Positions 33,614 through 42,361 of a stretch of 64,000 bases of DNA are shown one piece after another (the first letter of the stretch is position 1; each line of letters begins with the position of its first letter). The notes beneath the pieces were generated by a model. It made no database searches and was not told the origin of the DNA. It saw only the letters and a list, made by a program, of their open reading frames with translations. The DNA is from Halobaculum roseum (lineage in GTDB: Archaea; Halobacteriota; Halobacteria; Halobacteriales; Haloferacaceae). The DNA lies in the NCBI RefSeq assembly GCF_019880245.1, contig NZ_CP082286.1:1-64000 (forward strand), written 5' to 3'. The translations under genes and the position numbers were made by a program.

Positions 33614-35953
33614 TCAGCGCACGTCGTCGAGGATCAGCTTCTGCTCGGTGCGCTTGACCTCGTGTTGCACGTCGCGGACGGCGTCGATGTTCGCGGAGAT
33701 GCTCGTGACGCCCCGCTCGACGAGGAAGTCGACCATGTCGGGCTTCGAGCCCGCCTGCCCGCAGATGCTCGTGTCGACATCGAGCTCGCGACACGTCTCG
33801 ATCACGTCGCCGATGAGCGAGAGCACCGCCGGGTGCAGCTCGTCGAAGCGGTCGGCGACGTTGCCGTTGTTGCGGTCGACCGCGAGCGTGTACTGCGTCA
33901 GGTCGTTCGTCCCGAAGGAGGCGAAGTCGATGCCGCAGTCGGCCAGCTCCTCGATCGCGAGCGCGCTGGCGGGCGTCTCGATCATCACGCCCCACCGACG
34001 CTTCTCGGTGTCGATGCCGACGGCCTCCATGTGCTGCTTGGCCGCCTCCACGTCCGCCGCGTCGTTGACGAGGGGAAGCATCAGCTCGACGTTGTCGTAG
34101 CCCATCTCGTACAGCCTGGCGAACGCGCGCAGCTCCTGGCGGAACACGTCCGTCTTGTCGAGCGATCGACGGATGCCCCGCCATCCCATCATCGGGTTGT
34201 GCTCGTCGGGCTCGCTCTCGCCGCCCTCCAGCTCGCGGAACTCGTCGGTCGGCGCGTCGAGCGTCCGCGCGCGGACGGGCCGGGGGTAGAACTCCTCGGC
34301 GACCTCGCGGATGCCCTCGACCAGTTCCTCGACGTACGCGTCGGCGCCGTTGTCGGCGATGTACTTCTCGGGCGTGACGCCCAGCGACAGCACCATGTGC
34401 TCGATTCGCAGGAGGCCGACGCCGTCGGCGCCCGTCGCGGCGGCGCGCTCGGCGGCCTCCGGGATGGAGACGTTCACCTTGACCTCCGTCGCGGTCATCG
34501 GCTTGACGGGGGTCTCCGGACGCACGGCCTCCACGGGCTCGTGCTCCTCCTCGCCGCGCTCTTCGGCACTGCCAAGCCGGATCGTCCCCTTGTCGCCGTC
34601 GATGGTGACGACCTGGCCGTCCGAGAGGGCGGTCGTCGCCGAGCCCGTGCCGACGACCGCGGGGACGCCGAGTTCCCGCGAGACGATGGCGGCGTGGCTG
34701 GTCATGCCGCCCTCGTCGGTGACGATGCCGACCGCGCGCTTCATCGCGGGCACCATGTCGGGCATGGTCATCTCCGTGACGATGAGGTCGCCCTCGCCGA
34801 CCTGATCGAGGTGGTCGAGCTTCGTGACGATCCGGACCTCCCCGGAGACGATCCCGGGCGAGGCGCCGAGCCCGCGCAGGATCACCTCGTCGTCGCCCGT
34901 CCCCGTCGCGTTCGCGTTCGAGCCCGCCCCGTCGGCGTCGACGCCGCCGTTCGTCGCGGCCGCCCGCTCCGTGCTCGACGGGGTGGTCCCGGCGTCGCCG
35001 GTCGAGTCGGCGATCGTCGTGATCGGGCGCGACTGGAGCATGTACACCTCGCCCTCGTAGATCGCCCACTCCACGTCCTGGGGGGTGCCGTAGTGGTCCT
35101 CGACCTGCCGGCCGAGTTCGACGAGCCGCTCGATCTCGTCGTCGGTGAGGACGCGCGCCTCGCGTTTCTCCTCGGGCACCTCGCGCTCGACGGTTTCGCC
35201 GGTCTCGGCGTCCTTCTCCATCAGGAGCTTCTTGTCGGCGACGGTGACCTCGTCGACGGCAGCCGTCTCGCGGTCGACGACGTAGTTGTCTGGGGAGACG
35301 GAGCCTGAGACGACGGCCTCGCCGAGCCCCCACGCGGCCTCGATGATGATCTCCGGTTCGCCGGTCGAGGGGTGGGAGGTGAACATGACGCCGGACTTCT
35401 CGGCGTCGACCATCCGCTGGACGACGACCGCGATGTCGACCTCGCTGTGCGGGAACCCCTGTCGCTGCCGGTAGTAGATGGCGCGCTGGGAGAACAGCGA
35501 CGCCCAGCACTCCTTCACGCGCTCTAAGAGCGCCTCCTCGCGGACGTTGAGGAACGTCTCCTGCTGGCCCGCGAAGGAGGCGTCGGGCAGGTCCTCGGCG
35601 GTCGCCGACGAGCGGACCGCGACGAACGCCTCATCGCCGTCGCCCATCGTCCGGTAGGCCTCGAGGATCTCCTCGCGCACGGACTCGGGGAGTTCCGTCC
35701 CGAGAATGAGGTCCCTGGCGGTCTCCTCGGCAGCGCGCAGGGCGGCGGAGTCCTCGGGGTCGATGTCCATCGCGGCGAACAGCTCCTCGTCGATGCCCGC
35801 CTCCTCGATGAACGTGCGGTAGGTGCCCGCGGTCACCACGAACCCCGGCGGGACCGGCAGGCCGGCGCCGGTCAGCTCCCCCAACGAGGCCCCTTTCCCG
35901 CCGACGGTGTCCAGGTCGTCGGCGGTGACGTCGTCCAGCCAAAGTACAGCCAT
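33614..35953 (-). CDS. ppsA: Phosphoenolpyruvate synthase
   Basis: Makes PEP from pyruvate and ATP for gluconeogenesis, with AMP and phosphate as co-products. 779 residues. The N-terminal nucleotide-binding domain begins [20 protein letters not shown]; the phosphohistidine domain holds the catalytic His ([20 protein letters not shown], near 419); the C-terminal PEP/pyruvate TIM barrel ends with [11 protein letters not shown] and CGQAG, whose Cys is catalytic. A ~40-residue Thr/Ala/Gly/Asn linker lies near 320-360 between the first two domains. The start at 35953 is the usual MAVLWLDDV; the longer upstream frame is unlike the family. Confidence 0.96.
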   Translation of the reverse strand: MAVLWLDDVTADDLDTVGGKGASLGELTGAGLPVPPGFVVTAGTYRTFIEEAGIDEELFAAMDIDPEDSAALRAAEETARDLILGTELPESVREEILEAYRTMGDGDEAFVAVRSSATAEDLPDASFAGQQETFLNVREEALLERVKECWASLFSQRAIYYRQRQGFPHSEVDIAVVVQRMVDAEKSGVMFTSHPSTGEPEIIIEAAWGLGEAVVSGSVSPDNYVVDRETAAVDEVTVADKKLLMEKDAETGETVEREVPEEKREARVLTDDEIERLVELGRQVEDHYGTPQDVEWAIYEGEVYMLQSRPITTIADSTGDAGTTPSSTERAAATNGGVDADGAGSNANATGTGDDEVILRGLGASPGIVSGEVRIVTKLDHLDQVGEGDLIVTEMTMPDMVPAMKRAVGIVTDEGGMTSHAAIVSRELGVPAVVGTGSATTALSDGQVVTIDGDKGTIRLGSAEERGEEEHEPVEAVRPETPVKPMTATEVKVNVSIPEAAERAAATGADGVGLLRIEHMVLSLGVTPEKYIADNGADAYVEELVEGIREVAEEFYPRPVRARTLDAPTDEFRELEGGESEPDEHNPMMGWRGIRRSLDKTDVFRQELRAFARLYEMGYDNVELMLPLVNDAADVEAAKQHMEAVGIDTEKRRWGVMIETPASALAIEELADCGIDFASFGTNDLTQYTLAVDRNNGNVADRFDELHPAVLSLIGDVIETCRELDVDTSICGQAGSKPDMVDFLVERGVTSISANIDAVRDVQHEVKRTEQKLILDDVR

Positions 35954-36214
35954 TTCGTGTTCGGAGGGACCGAGGACTGAACCAAGAAGGTATCGACCGA
36001 CGCAACGGAGCGAAAGTCTATACTCGGTTCTGAGTACTTCTCGACGGATCTCGCGGCGTTTCGCGAACGCCCGGACCTGACGCCGTCTCGGCGGTATTGG
36101 CGTTCGCCTCGTCGACGCCGGCATCGGGGACGGTGCCGCCCGAACGACCTGCGGACCCCCGGAACGTCGTGACATCTCCAACGAACGGCGTGACCTCCCG
36201 AACGAACCGCGGGG

Positions 36215-36218
36215 TTTT
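36215..36218 (+). promoter_or_regulatory. T-rich promoter element for the membrane-protein gene at 36244
   Basis: TTTT in GGTTTTCG begins 29 bases before the GTG start at 36244, consistent with a leaderless transcript. Confidence 0.4.
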
Positions 36219-36243
36219 CGACGGGTCGTTCCCGAGAGGGAGT

Positions 36244-36765
36244 GTGAGCGAGAGCACGGAGCCCGGAGCACCCGACGACGGGCCGCCCGAGGAACCGTAC
36301 CTCGCGGCGGCGGCCGCCGACCGCTGGGACGTGCTCCGGTACGAGGAGGAGCCGGAGCCGGTCCACCGCGTCGTCCCCGCCGGCGCCGGCTCCGAGGTCG
36401 TCACCACCTACAGGCGCCGGGCGCGCTCCCGTCGTCGCCTCGTCCTCGCGCTCGTTCCGGTCGCGGCCGTCGGGTTGCCCGCCGCGGGCTGGCTCCTCGG
36501 CGGAACGCTCGGGATCGCGGTCGGCGCCCTCCTCGCGGCGGTCACGGCCGCGATCATCGTGCGCCGTCACGTCGCCGAGGACGACGACGGGATGACCGAC
36601 GTGCCCGAGGTCGTGGACGCCAGCGCGGACGCCGCGACCGCACGCGCGTACGGGCTGGAGAACGAGGCGACGATCGCCGACGCCGAGGCGTACCTCGACG
36701 CGAAGCCCGACGCGGAACCCGACCGTTCGCCCGAGGATGCGCTGGAGGCGGCACAGGGGCGATAA
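36244..36765 (+). CDS. Two-span hypothetical membrane protein
   Basis: 173 residues starting with GTG at 36244. An acidic cytoplasmic head of ~60 residues (EEPYLAAAAADRWDVLRYEE) precedes a basic stop-transfer patch (YRRRARSRRR). Two membrane helices follow, near 67-87 and 90-105, then an acidic tail. Haloarchaeal relatives are conserved but uncharacterised. The ATG at 36097 is rejected because the added N terminus has a different composition. It is divergent from ppsA. Confidence 0.7.
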   Translation: MSESTEPGAPDDGPPEEPYLAAAAADRWDVLRYEEEPEPVHRVVPAGAGSEVVTTYRRRARSRRRLVLALVPVAAVGLPAAGWLLGGTLGIAVGALLAAVTAAIIVRRHVAEDDDGMTDVPEVVDASADAATARAYGLENEATIADAEAYLDAKPDAEPDRSPEDALEAAQGR

Positions 36766-36881
36766 TCTCTCCGAATAGTTGCTACGTCTTGCGAATTTCT
36801 CAAAAAGACTGTTTCTATCGATAACCGCAAGACGGCAAGCGGATTCGGAGGGTACTCGGGAGTTCGGTTGTCTCGTGTGAC

Positions 36882-37871
36882 TCAGACTTCGATGATCTCG
36901 TCGTCGTCGCTCTCGGGAACCCGGATCCGCCCCTCGAAGGCGGTGACCGCGTCGCCGCCGACGACCGGCGCGCCCCCGACGCCGGCGCCGGCGCGCACCC
37001 GGACGAGGCCCGGACGATCGACGTAATGGCCCTGCTCGAACACCATCTCGGCGGGCGTTCCCGCGTCGCCCGCGTCGCCGTCGGCACCCGGGACGTTGCT
37101 CGTGTCGCCGCCGCTGAACGCGGCGAAGTGGTCGAGGTACGCGCCGCAGGCACCGCTCGCGGTTCCCGTCACCGGGTCCTCGTCGATGCCGCTGCCCGGG
37201 ACGAAACACCTCCCGTGGACGGTGGAGTCGGCGCCGAGCGCGTCGAACGTGAACGCGTATACGCCGGCGGCGTCATGCTCGTCCGCCAGCGCCGCGACCG
37301 CGTCGAAGTCCGGCGACATGTCGCCGAGGTGTTCGAGGAAGTTCACCGGGACGACGAGGAACGGCAGCCCGGCGGTGGCGTACGCGACGGGGAGTGCGGC
37401 GCCCACGTCGCGGAACGCCTCCGGAGTGACGCCGAGCACGTCGCCGAGGCGGTCGTAGTCCACCTCGACCTCGTACACCGTCGGCGGGTTCTGCGTCATC
37501 CAGACGCGCCCGTCGTCGGTCACCTCGATCTCGATGACGCCGACGTTCGTCTCCAGCGAGTGCGTGCCGGCGTCGATCGCGCCCGTCTCGAACAGCCGGG
37601 CGTGGGCCGCGATCGTCGCGTGCCCGCACAGGTCGATCTCCGTCGTCGGCGTGAAGTAGCGGACGCGTCGGTCGGCCTCGCTCGACGGCCGAACGAACGC
37701 CGTCTCGCTGGCGCCCAGCTCGTTGGCGATCGCGCCCATCTGTTCGTCGTCGAGCCCGTCCGCGTCGGCGACGACGCCCGCCGCGTTGCCGGCCATCGGC
37801 TCGGTCGTGAACGCGTCGACGAGCGCGGCCTCGCGGCGCGCGTCGCCGGACCCACCGTCGGATTCGGTCAT
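36882..37871 (-). CDS. PhzF-family phenazine-biosynthesis-like isomerase
   Basis: 329 residues, two-lobed diaminopimelate-epimerase fold. The catalytic Glu of the family is seen near residue 55 in GASETAFVRP, and the second lobe has DEDPVTGTASGACGAYL, the phosphate/ligand loop. An acidic insert (SGGDTSNVPGADGDAGDAG) lies in the C-terminal lobe. Outside phenazine producers such proteins are isomerases of unknown substrate. The start at 37871 is supported by a TTTTGTC box on the minus strand, 29 bases upstream. Confidence 0.87.
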   Translation of the reverse strand: MTESDGGSGDARREAALVDAFTTEPMAGNAAGVVADADGLDDEQMGAIANELGASETAFVRPSSEADRRVRYFTPTTEIDLCGHATIAAHARLFETGAIDAGTHSLETNVGVIEIEVTDDGRVWMTQNPPTVYEVEVDYDRLGDVLGVTPEAFRDVGAALPVAYATAGLPFLVVPVNFLEHLGDMSPDFDAVAALADEHDAAGVYAFTFDALGADSTVHGRCFVPGSGIDEDPVTGTASGACGAYLDHFAAFSGGDTSNVPGADGDAGDAGTPAEMVFEQGHYVDRPGLVRVRAGAGVGGAPVVGGDAVTAFEGRIRVPESDDDEIIEV

Positions 37872-37896
37872 GCACGCGTCTCCGGGCGGCCGCGAC

Positions 37897-37900
37897 AAAA
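37897..37900 (-). promoter_or_regulatory. T-rich promoter element for the PhzF-like gene
   Basis: Minus strand TTTT (in GTTTTGTC), 29 bases before the start codon at 37871. Confidence 0.4.
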
Positions 37901-38015
37901 CACCCCGTGGTTCCGCGGTCGCCGCGTCCTCTCACGCGACCGTGGACCGCCAGACTGCAGGCGACTTGTTCGCCCTCGTCAGTCTCCGATCCGGACCGCA
38001 GTCGGGCGGTCTCGA

Positions 38016-38531
38016 TCAGTCCAGGGTTCCCGACGCGCCGCCGAGATCCAGATGGACGGCGTCGCCCTCATCGGGGAGAACCGGGCCGGCGGCGACCACG
38101 TCGCTGCCGAGGCGCTCGTACACCTCCGCGGAGGGGAGACACGAGTCCGCGCCGTACAGTTCGGCGCCGCGCTCGGCGGACGTGGAGTGGACGACCGCGC
38201 CGAGACCGACGTGGGCGATGCCCCCCGCGCACATCGGACACGGCTCGGTGCTGGTGTACATGACCAGATCCCGCCGCTGGGCGGGCGAGAACTCGCGCGC
38301 GGCGCGGTGTGCGAGCGTCAACTCGGGGTGGCGTCGCACGTCGTTCTCCGTGTTGACGGCGTTGCGCTCGGTCATCGTGATCTCGTCGGTGGACGCACGC
38401 ACGAGCACGGACCCGTACGGGTCGTCGCCGCGCTCGGCGGCGCCGCGGGCCAACTCGATCGCCTCGCGCACGTGGTCCTCGTGGCTGAGGTCGGCGAAGC
38501 GGTCCGGCAGGGCTTCGAACGAGGATGCCAT
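38016..38531 (-). CDS. Cytosine/guanine deaminase-like zinc enzyme (TadA/CDA fold)
   Basis: 171 residues of the cytidine deaminase-like fold (COG0590). The PCPMCAGG zinc motif is intact. The first zinc motif, usually H-[A/C]-E, here reads HPELTLAH, with His and Glu in place but Pro between them. It would hydrolyse an amino group from a nucleobase or nucleoside such as guanine; the substrate is not known. The start at 38531 gives a compact enzyme; a TATA-like GCTACACC lies about 30 bases upstream. Confidence 0.83.
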   Translation of the reverse strand: MASSFEALPDRFADLSHEDHVREAIELARGAAERGDDPYGSVLVRASTDEITMTERNAVNTENDVRRHPELTLAHRAAREFSPAQRRDLVMYTSTEPCPMCAGGIAHVGLGAVVHSTSAERGAELYGADSCLPSAEVYERLGSDVVAAGPVLPDEGDAVHLDLGGASGTLD

Positions 38532-38714
38532 ACCCGAGAATGGTCGCCGATCGAGGTGTAGCTGTCGGCGACGCGTCGGCCGGGCGCCACGTCGGGTGTC
38601 CGACAGACGCGGCGATCGAACGGCTCCGATTCGGGGAACAGTCGGGCGATTCTGCGGCATGGATACGGCCGAGTCGGGCGACGCCACGGGCGCGCGAGTC
38701 GCGCCCCGACACGA

Positions 38715-38720
38715 CTAAAC
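38715..38720 (+). promoter_or_regulatory. TATA-like box for the NYN-PUA operon
   Basis: CTAAAC in GACTAAACGG begins 28 bases before the ATG at 38743. Confidence 0.45.
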
Positions 38721-38742
38721 GGCGCGTCCGACACGGTCAGGT

Positions 38743-39240
38743 ATGACCGAGATCCACGAGGGGCAGCGGGTGGCCGTGTTGGCCGACTCGCAGAACCTCT
38801 ATCACTCCGCACAGAGCGTGTACTCGCGCAACGTCGACTACTCGAAGATGTTGGAGAAGGCCGTGATGGGCCGTCAACTCACGCGGGCGATCGCGTACGT
38901 CATCCGCGCGGACTCGCCCGACGAGGAGTCGTTCTTCGAGGCGCTTCGCGACATCGGCTTCGAGACGAAGATCAAGGAGATCAAGACGTTCGGCGACGGC
39001 TCGAAGAAGGCCGACTGGGACGTGGGGATCAGCCTCGACGCCGTGACGCTCGCGGACCACGTCGACACCGTCGTCCTGTGCACCGGCGACGCCGACTTCT
39101 CGCGGCTCTGTTCGCATCTGCGTCACGAGGGCGTCCGCGTCGAGGTCGTCGCCTTCGAGGAGTCCGCCGCGGCCGACCTGAAGGCTGCGGCCGACTCGTT
39201 CGTCGACATGAGCGAGCGCGAGGACACGTTCCTGCTATGA
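38743..39240 (+). CDS. NYN/PIN-like ribonuclease-domain protein (LabA/DUF88 type)
   Basis: 165 residues. The PIN-like acidic site is complete: D15 and N18 in ADSQNL, D91/D93 in KKADWDVGI and D116/D118 in TGDADFSRL. The NYN fold is a metal-dependent RNase fold related to LabA. It overlaps the following PUA gene as ATGA, so the two are expected to be made together. RNA processing or decay is likely, but the RNA target is unknown; a binding-only role is possible if metal binding is lost, which the sequence does not suggest. Confidence 0.87.
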   Translation: MTEIHEGQRVAVLADSQNLYHSAQSVYSRNVDYSKMLEKAVMGRQLTRAIAYVIRADSPDEESFFEALRDIGFETKIKEIKTFGDGSKKADWDVGISLDAVTLADHVDTVVLCTGDADFSRLCSHLRHEGVRVEVVAFEESAAADLKAAADSFVDMSEREDTFLL

Positions 39241-39710
39241 GCGGCGACGCGACCCTCGACGATCTCCGAACGGTCGCCGACTACCAGTTCGGCGCCGACG
39301 CGGGGGCCGCGCTGTTTCCGGTCGACGAGGACGTGACGGTCCGGCGGTCGACCAGCGGCCGCCCGCGACAGGTCACCTGCGACGCCGGGCGGATCGTCTC
39401 CTACCGGACGGACGGCCGGTTCACCCTCGGCGTCGAGGGCGGCCGTCGGCTCCGATCCGTACTGCCGCACCCCGAATACAGCGTCGTCGTCGGCGACGAG
39501 TCGGCGCCGTTCGTGCGCGACGGGAAGAACGTCTTCGCGAAGTTCGTGAGCGAGGTCGGGGACGCGGTCCGCCCGCGCGACGAGGTCGTCGTCGTCCACG
39601 AGGACGGCGCCGTGCTCGGCGTCGGCCGGGCGGAGCTGGCCGCGGCGGAGATGCACGACTTCTCGACGGGAATGGCGGTGAAAGTACGGTCGGGCGCCGG
39701 CCCGGAGTGA
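39237..39710 (+). CDS. PUA-domain RNA-binding protein
   Basis: 157 residues. The N-terminal ~70 residues begin LDDLRTVADYQFGADAGAALFP, the pre-PUA module seen at the C terminus of archaeosine tRNA-guanine transglycosylase. The PUA domain follows (EYSVVVGDESAPFVRDGKNV and PRDEVVVVHEDGAVLGVGRA). It lacks a catalytic domain, so it probably only binds RNA. Its start sits in the stop codon of the NYN gene, which makes a nuclease-plus-RNA-binder pair. No function has been assigned to this pair that I know. Confidence 0.85.
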   Translation: MSGDATLDDLRTVADYQFGADAGAALFPVDEDVTVRRSTSGRPRQVTCDAGRIVSYRTDGRFTLGVEGGRRLRSVLPHPEYSVVVGDESAPFVRDGKNVFAKFVSEVGDAVRPRDEVVVVHEDGAVLGVGRAELAAAEMHDFSTGMAVKVRSGAGPE

Positions 39711-39882
39711 CCTGCGCCCGGAGACGGGTTCCCGCGTTCCCCTCTCGGGGACGTAGTGGCGACCCAAGCACGCGGGTCTCCCGCGTCCGCGGCTGAGGAC
39801 AGAGTCGGAATAAATGTGTCGGCGGATCGCCCGACTGCGGACCGATTCGGAGACGGTGACCCCGGCACGGCTCGGGCCGCTG

Positions 39883-40743
39883 TCACGCGATCAGGAGCGC
39901 CAGCCAGCCGACGAGCGCGCCGCCGTTGACGAACGGGAGCCCGGCATGGACGCCGCGGACGCGGTGGACGAACACCTGTAGCGCCGCGAGGCCGACGAGC
40001 GACCCGAGAAGCGGCGCGGCCGCGGCGAGCGTCCCCGGAGCGGCGACCCCGACACTCGCGGTCAACATCGCCGGGAACAGCGCGTCGCCGGCGCCGAGCA
40101 GCGTCGCCGCGGGCGTCCCGCCGCCGGTGACGGTCGCGTTCGCGTCGTCGTACCGCTCGTCGGTCGGGACGACGAACATCGACGGCACCCGGAGCTCGGC
40201 GCTCGCGTCGGCCATGTCGAGCATGTGGCCCGAGCCGTACACCGCGTAGGCGTCGTAGCCGGCAGCGAGCACCAGCGCCCCGGCGGCGTACGCCGGATCG
40301 AGGCTGGCGCCGAACAGCGCGGCGCCGCCGGCGACGCCGACGACCGCGACCGCGTTGCGGACGGCGGGACGGGGGAGGCGCCACGCGAGCAGCGTTCCGA
40401 CCGCCGCCGCGACGGCGCCGGCGACGGGGCCGACGAACGCGGAGACGGTGAACCACTGGGCGGCGCCCAGCGACACGAGCATCACCCCGCGCACGAGCCG
40501 GCGACCGGCCCCGTACCGGACGACCGCCAGCGAGAGGACGGTGCCGACCGCGAGGCCCAGGACCAGCGGGACGAGCGCGTCGCCGCCGCTCCCGTAGCTG
40601 ACGCCCGACCCGTCGAGCCGCGGGGCCGCCGCGAGCGCGAGCAGTTGGACCGCGAGAAACAGCGCGCCGACGCCGAGGGCGCCGCGGACGCGCGGATCCC
40701 GGACGGCGGCAGTCAGTCGCCCGGCGTCCGACCGGCGCCTCAC
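39883..40743 (-). CDS. Presenilin/signal-peptide-peptidase-type intramembrane aspartyl protease, copy 2
   Basis: 286 residues with about nine predicted spans. The two catalytic aspartates are visible as Tyr-Asp at 163-164 (LAAGYDAYAV) and in the GxGD motif at 217-220 (LLGAGDALFP). The PAL element near the C terminus is replaced by AGLPFVNGGALVG. The gene begins with GTG at 40743, overlapping the upstream stop (GTGA). It belongs to the archaeal presenilin homologues (PSH, A22/DUF1119-like), which cleave helices in the membrane; substrates are unknown. Confidence 0.83.
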   Translation of the reverse strand: MRRRSDAGRLTAAVRDPRVRGALGVGALFLAVQLLALAAAPRLDGSGVSYGSGGDALVPLVLGLAVGTVLSLAVVRYGAGRRLVRGVMLVSLGAAQWFTVSAFVGPVAGAVAAAVGTLLAWRLPRPAVRNAVAVVGVAGGAALFGASLDPAYAAGALVLAAGYDAYAVYGSGHMLDMADASAELRVPSMFVVPTDERYDDANATVTGGGTPAATLLGAGDALFPAMLTASVGVAAPGTLAAAAPLLGSLVGLAALQVFVHRVRGVHAGLPFVNGGALVGWLALLIA

Positions 40744-41663
40744 AGGTACTGCGCCAACCCGAGCGCCTGGACCAGCGGGACGCCGGCGACGAGCGAGCCG
40801 ACCAGGTAGCCGCCGATGGCGCCGCCGTTCAACAGCGGGAGTCCCGCGTGCGGGCGGCCCTTCAGTACCATCCGCAGGAGGACGGCGAGGCCGACGAACG
40901 TCCCGACGATGGCGAGCAGCGTCGGCAGCCCCATCGCGGGAACGACCGGGAGCCCGAACGCGGGGGCGGGCGACCAGAAGGCCGCCGAGGCGGCCATCAC
41001 CGCGGGCATCACCGCGTCGCCGAGGCCGATGAAGAACACGTCGCGCTCGTCCTCGTCGGTTCCCTCGGTGGCGCCCTCGGTCGACCCCTCCGCGAGCAGG
41101 GAGTACGACCACTCAAGCGGAATGACGAGCACGACGGGGATGTTGAGATCGAGCACGCCCTCCGCGAGGTCGAGCATGTGCTCGGTGCCGTACACCGAGA
41201 TGGCGTCGTACACCGCGAGCACCGTCAGGAGCACGATCGCCGGCAGGAGGCCGAAGGAGATGCCGAACAGGCCGGCCGCGCCGGCACCCATGAGCGCGCC
41301 GGCGGCGTCGATGACGTACCATTCGGGGTACGCCAACAGCGCGACGGCGACGAGCCCGGCGGCGGCGACGGCGGCGAACCCGGGGAGGAACACCGAGAAG
41401 ACGTACCACGAGAGCATCCCGGAGGAGGCGACGATGACGAGCCGGACCGCCCAGTCGAAGTCGTACTTGAACGCCGCGAGCATCAGCGCCGTGACCACGA
41501 GGATCGCCCCGAGGTACAGCGCGGAGTTGGTCGGGTTCTGCGGGTCCTCGACCGTCTGGTAGCCGGCCGCCTCGAACGTGGGCGCCAGCGAGACGGCGCC
41601 GACGTGGACGACGAGGAACAACAGCCCCGCGAGGAGGACGCCGCGGACTGCGCGAGCCTTCAT
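40740..41663 (-). CDS. Presenilin/signal-peptide-peptidase-type intramembrane aspartyl protease, copy 1
   Basis: 307 residues with nine predicted spans. Tyr-Asp at 152-153 (LAVYDAISVYG) and GLGD at 213-216 (FIGLGDAVMP) are the catalytic pair; AGLPLLNGGAIGG stands where the PAL motif lies. An acidic loop (STEGATEGTDEDERD) separates helices 6 and 7, as in related archaeal enzymes, where this loop can be self-cleaved. It is the first gene of a two-gene unit with copy 2. The proteins are paralogues, not duplicates: their sequences have clearly drifted apart. Confidence 0.88.
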   Translation of the reverse strand: MKARAVRGVLLAGLLFLVVHVGAVSLAPTFEAAGYQTVEDPQNPTNSALYLGAILVVTALMLAAFKYDFDWAVRLVIVASSGMLSWYVFSVFLPGFAAVAAAGLVAVALLAYPEWYVIDAAGALMGAGAAGLFGISFGLLPAIVLLTVLAVYDAISVYGTEHMLDLAEGVLDLNIPVVLVIPLEWSYSLLAEGSTEGATEGTDEDERDVFFIGLGDAVMPAVMAASAAFWSPAPAFGLPVVPAMGLPTLLAIVGTFVGLAVLLRMVLKGRPHAGLPLLNGGAIGGYLVGSLVAGVPLVQALGLAQYL

Positions 41664-41922
41664 TGCCCGCCGGTAGGGGTGGCCCGCGTTTGGTGGTTGT
41701 GGTTGCGGGCGAGGGGGGACGCCGGTCCGACCGGCCGTTCGCAAACGCGACCGCCTCTGTCCGCTGGGCGCGCTCGGACGCCGGGCGCGCCGCCGTACGG
41801 GATTCAATATAGCGTACACCGATTTACGAACGGCGGCGGTCGAACCGACGGGAGAAGTGTTCGATCGTTCGATTTCGGGCGATACGGGCAGCCTCGCGGG
41901 TCATCCATCTGTCTGACGCGGG

Positions 41923-41929
41923 TTTATAC
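41923..41929 (+). promoter_or_regulatory. TATA box for the coiled-coil-smc-scpA unit
   Basis: TTTATAC starts 29 bases before the ATG at 41952, a clean leaderless promoter. smc, 83 bases after the small gene, has no box of its own that I can see, so the three genes may be one operon. Confidence 0.5.
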
Positions 41930-41951
41930 GGATGGACGGCCGTGCCCGTGT

Positions 41952-42278
41952 ATGGGAAATCGGGTCGAGGATCTCGAGGCGCAGGTTGCTGAGCTTCAGG
42001 CGGCGGTCGACGGACTGACCGAGGAGCTGGTGGAGGCGAAAGAACGCATCTCGCAGCTGGAGAGCGCGACCGAGGTGGAGGAGGAGTCGACCACGAGCCG
42101 GAACCCGAACGCGGAGTTCGTACCCAACGAGTCGGCGACGAACGCCGCCGCGGAGGACGAAGCCGTGATGGCCGACGACGAGAGCGACGCGCAGAAGGCC
42201 GCACGCGGCAGCGACGGCGAGGCGGCCGAGGAGTCGGACTCCTCGGACGACGACTCCGACGACATCATCGTCGCGTAA
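41952..42278 (+). CDS. Small acidic coiled-coil protein upstream of smc
   Basis: 108 residues. The first ~45 form a parallel coiled coil with clear heptads (VEDLEAQVAELQAAVDGL), then comes an unstructured region rich in Glu, Asp, Ser and Ala ending in DDDSDDIIVA. It has no enzyme motif. It lies in the same direction as smc with an 83-base gap, so it could be a chromosome-organisation accessory protein, but this is inference from position. It resembles a family I know as DUF7518; this was not checked. Confidence 0.72.
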   Translation: MGNRVEDLEAQVAELQAAVDGLTEELVEAKERISQLESATEVEEESTTSRNPNAEFVPNESATNAAAEDEAVMADDESDAQKAARGSDGEAAEESDSSDDDSDDIIVA

Positions 42279-42361
42279 CCGCCCCGGTCGCGTACTCGAC
42301 CTCGCCGGCGTCGCCGAACCGCGGCGGCGCGGCGGGTACCACACCACCGTTCCACTCACGC

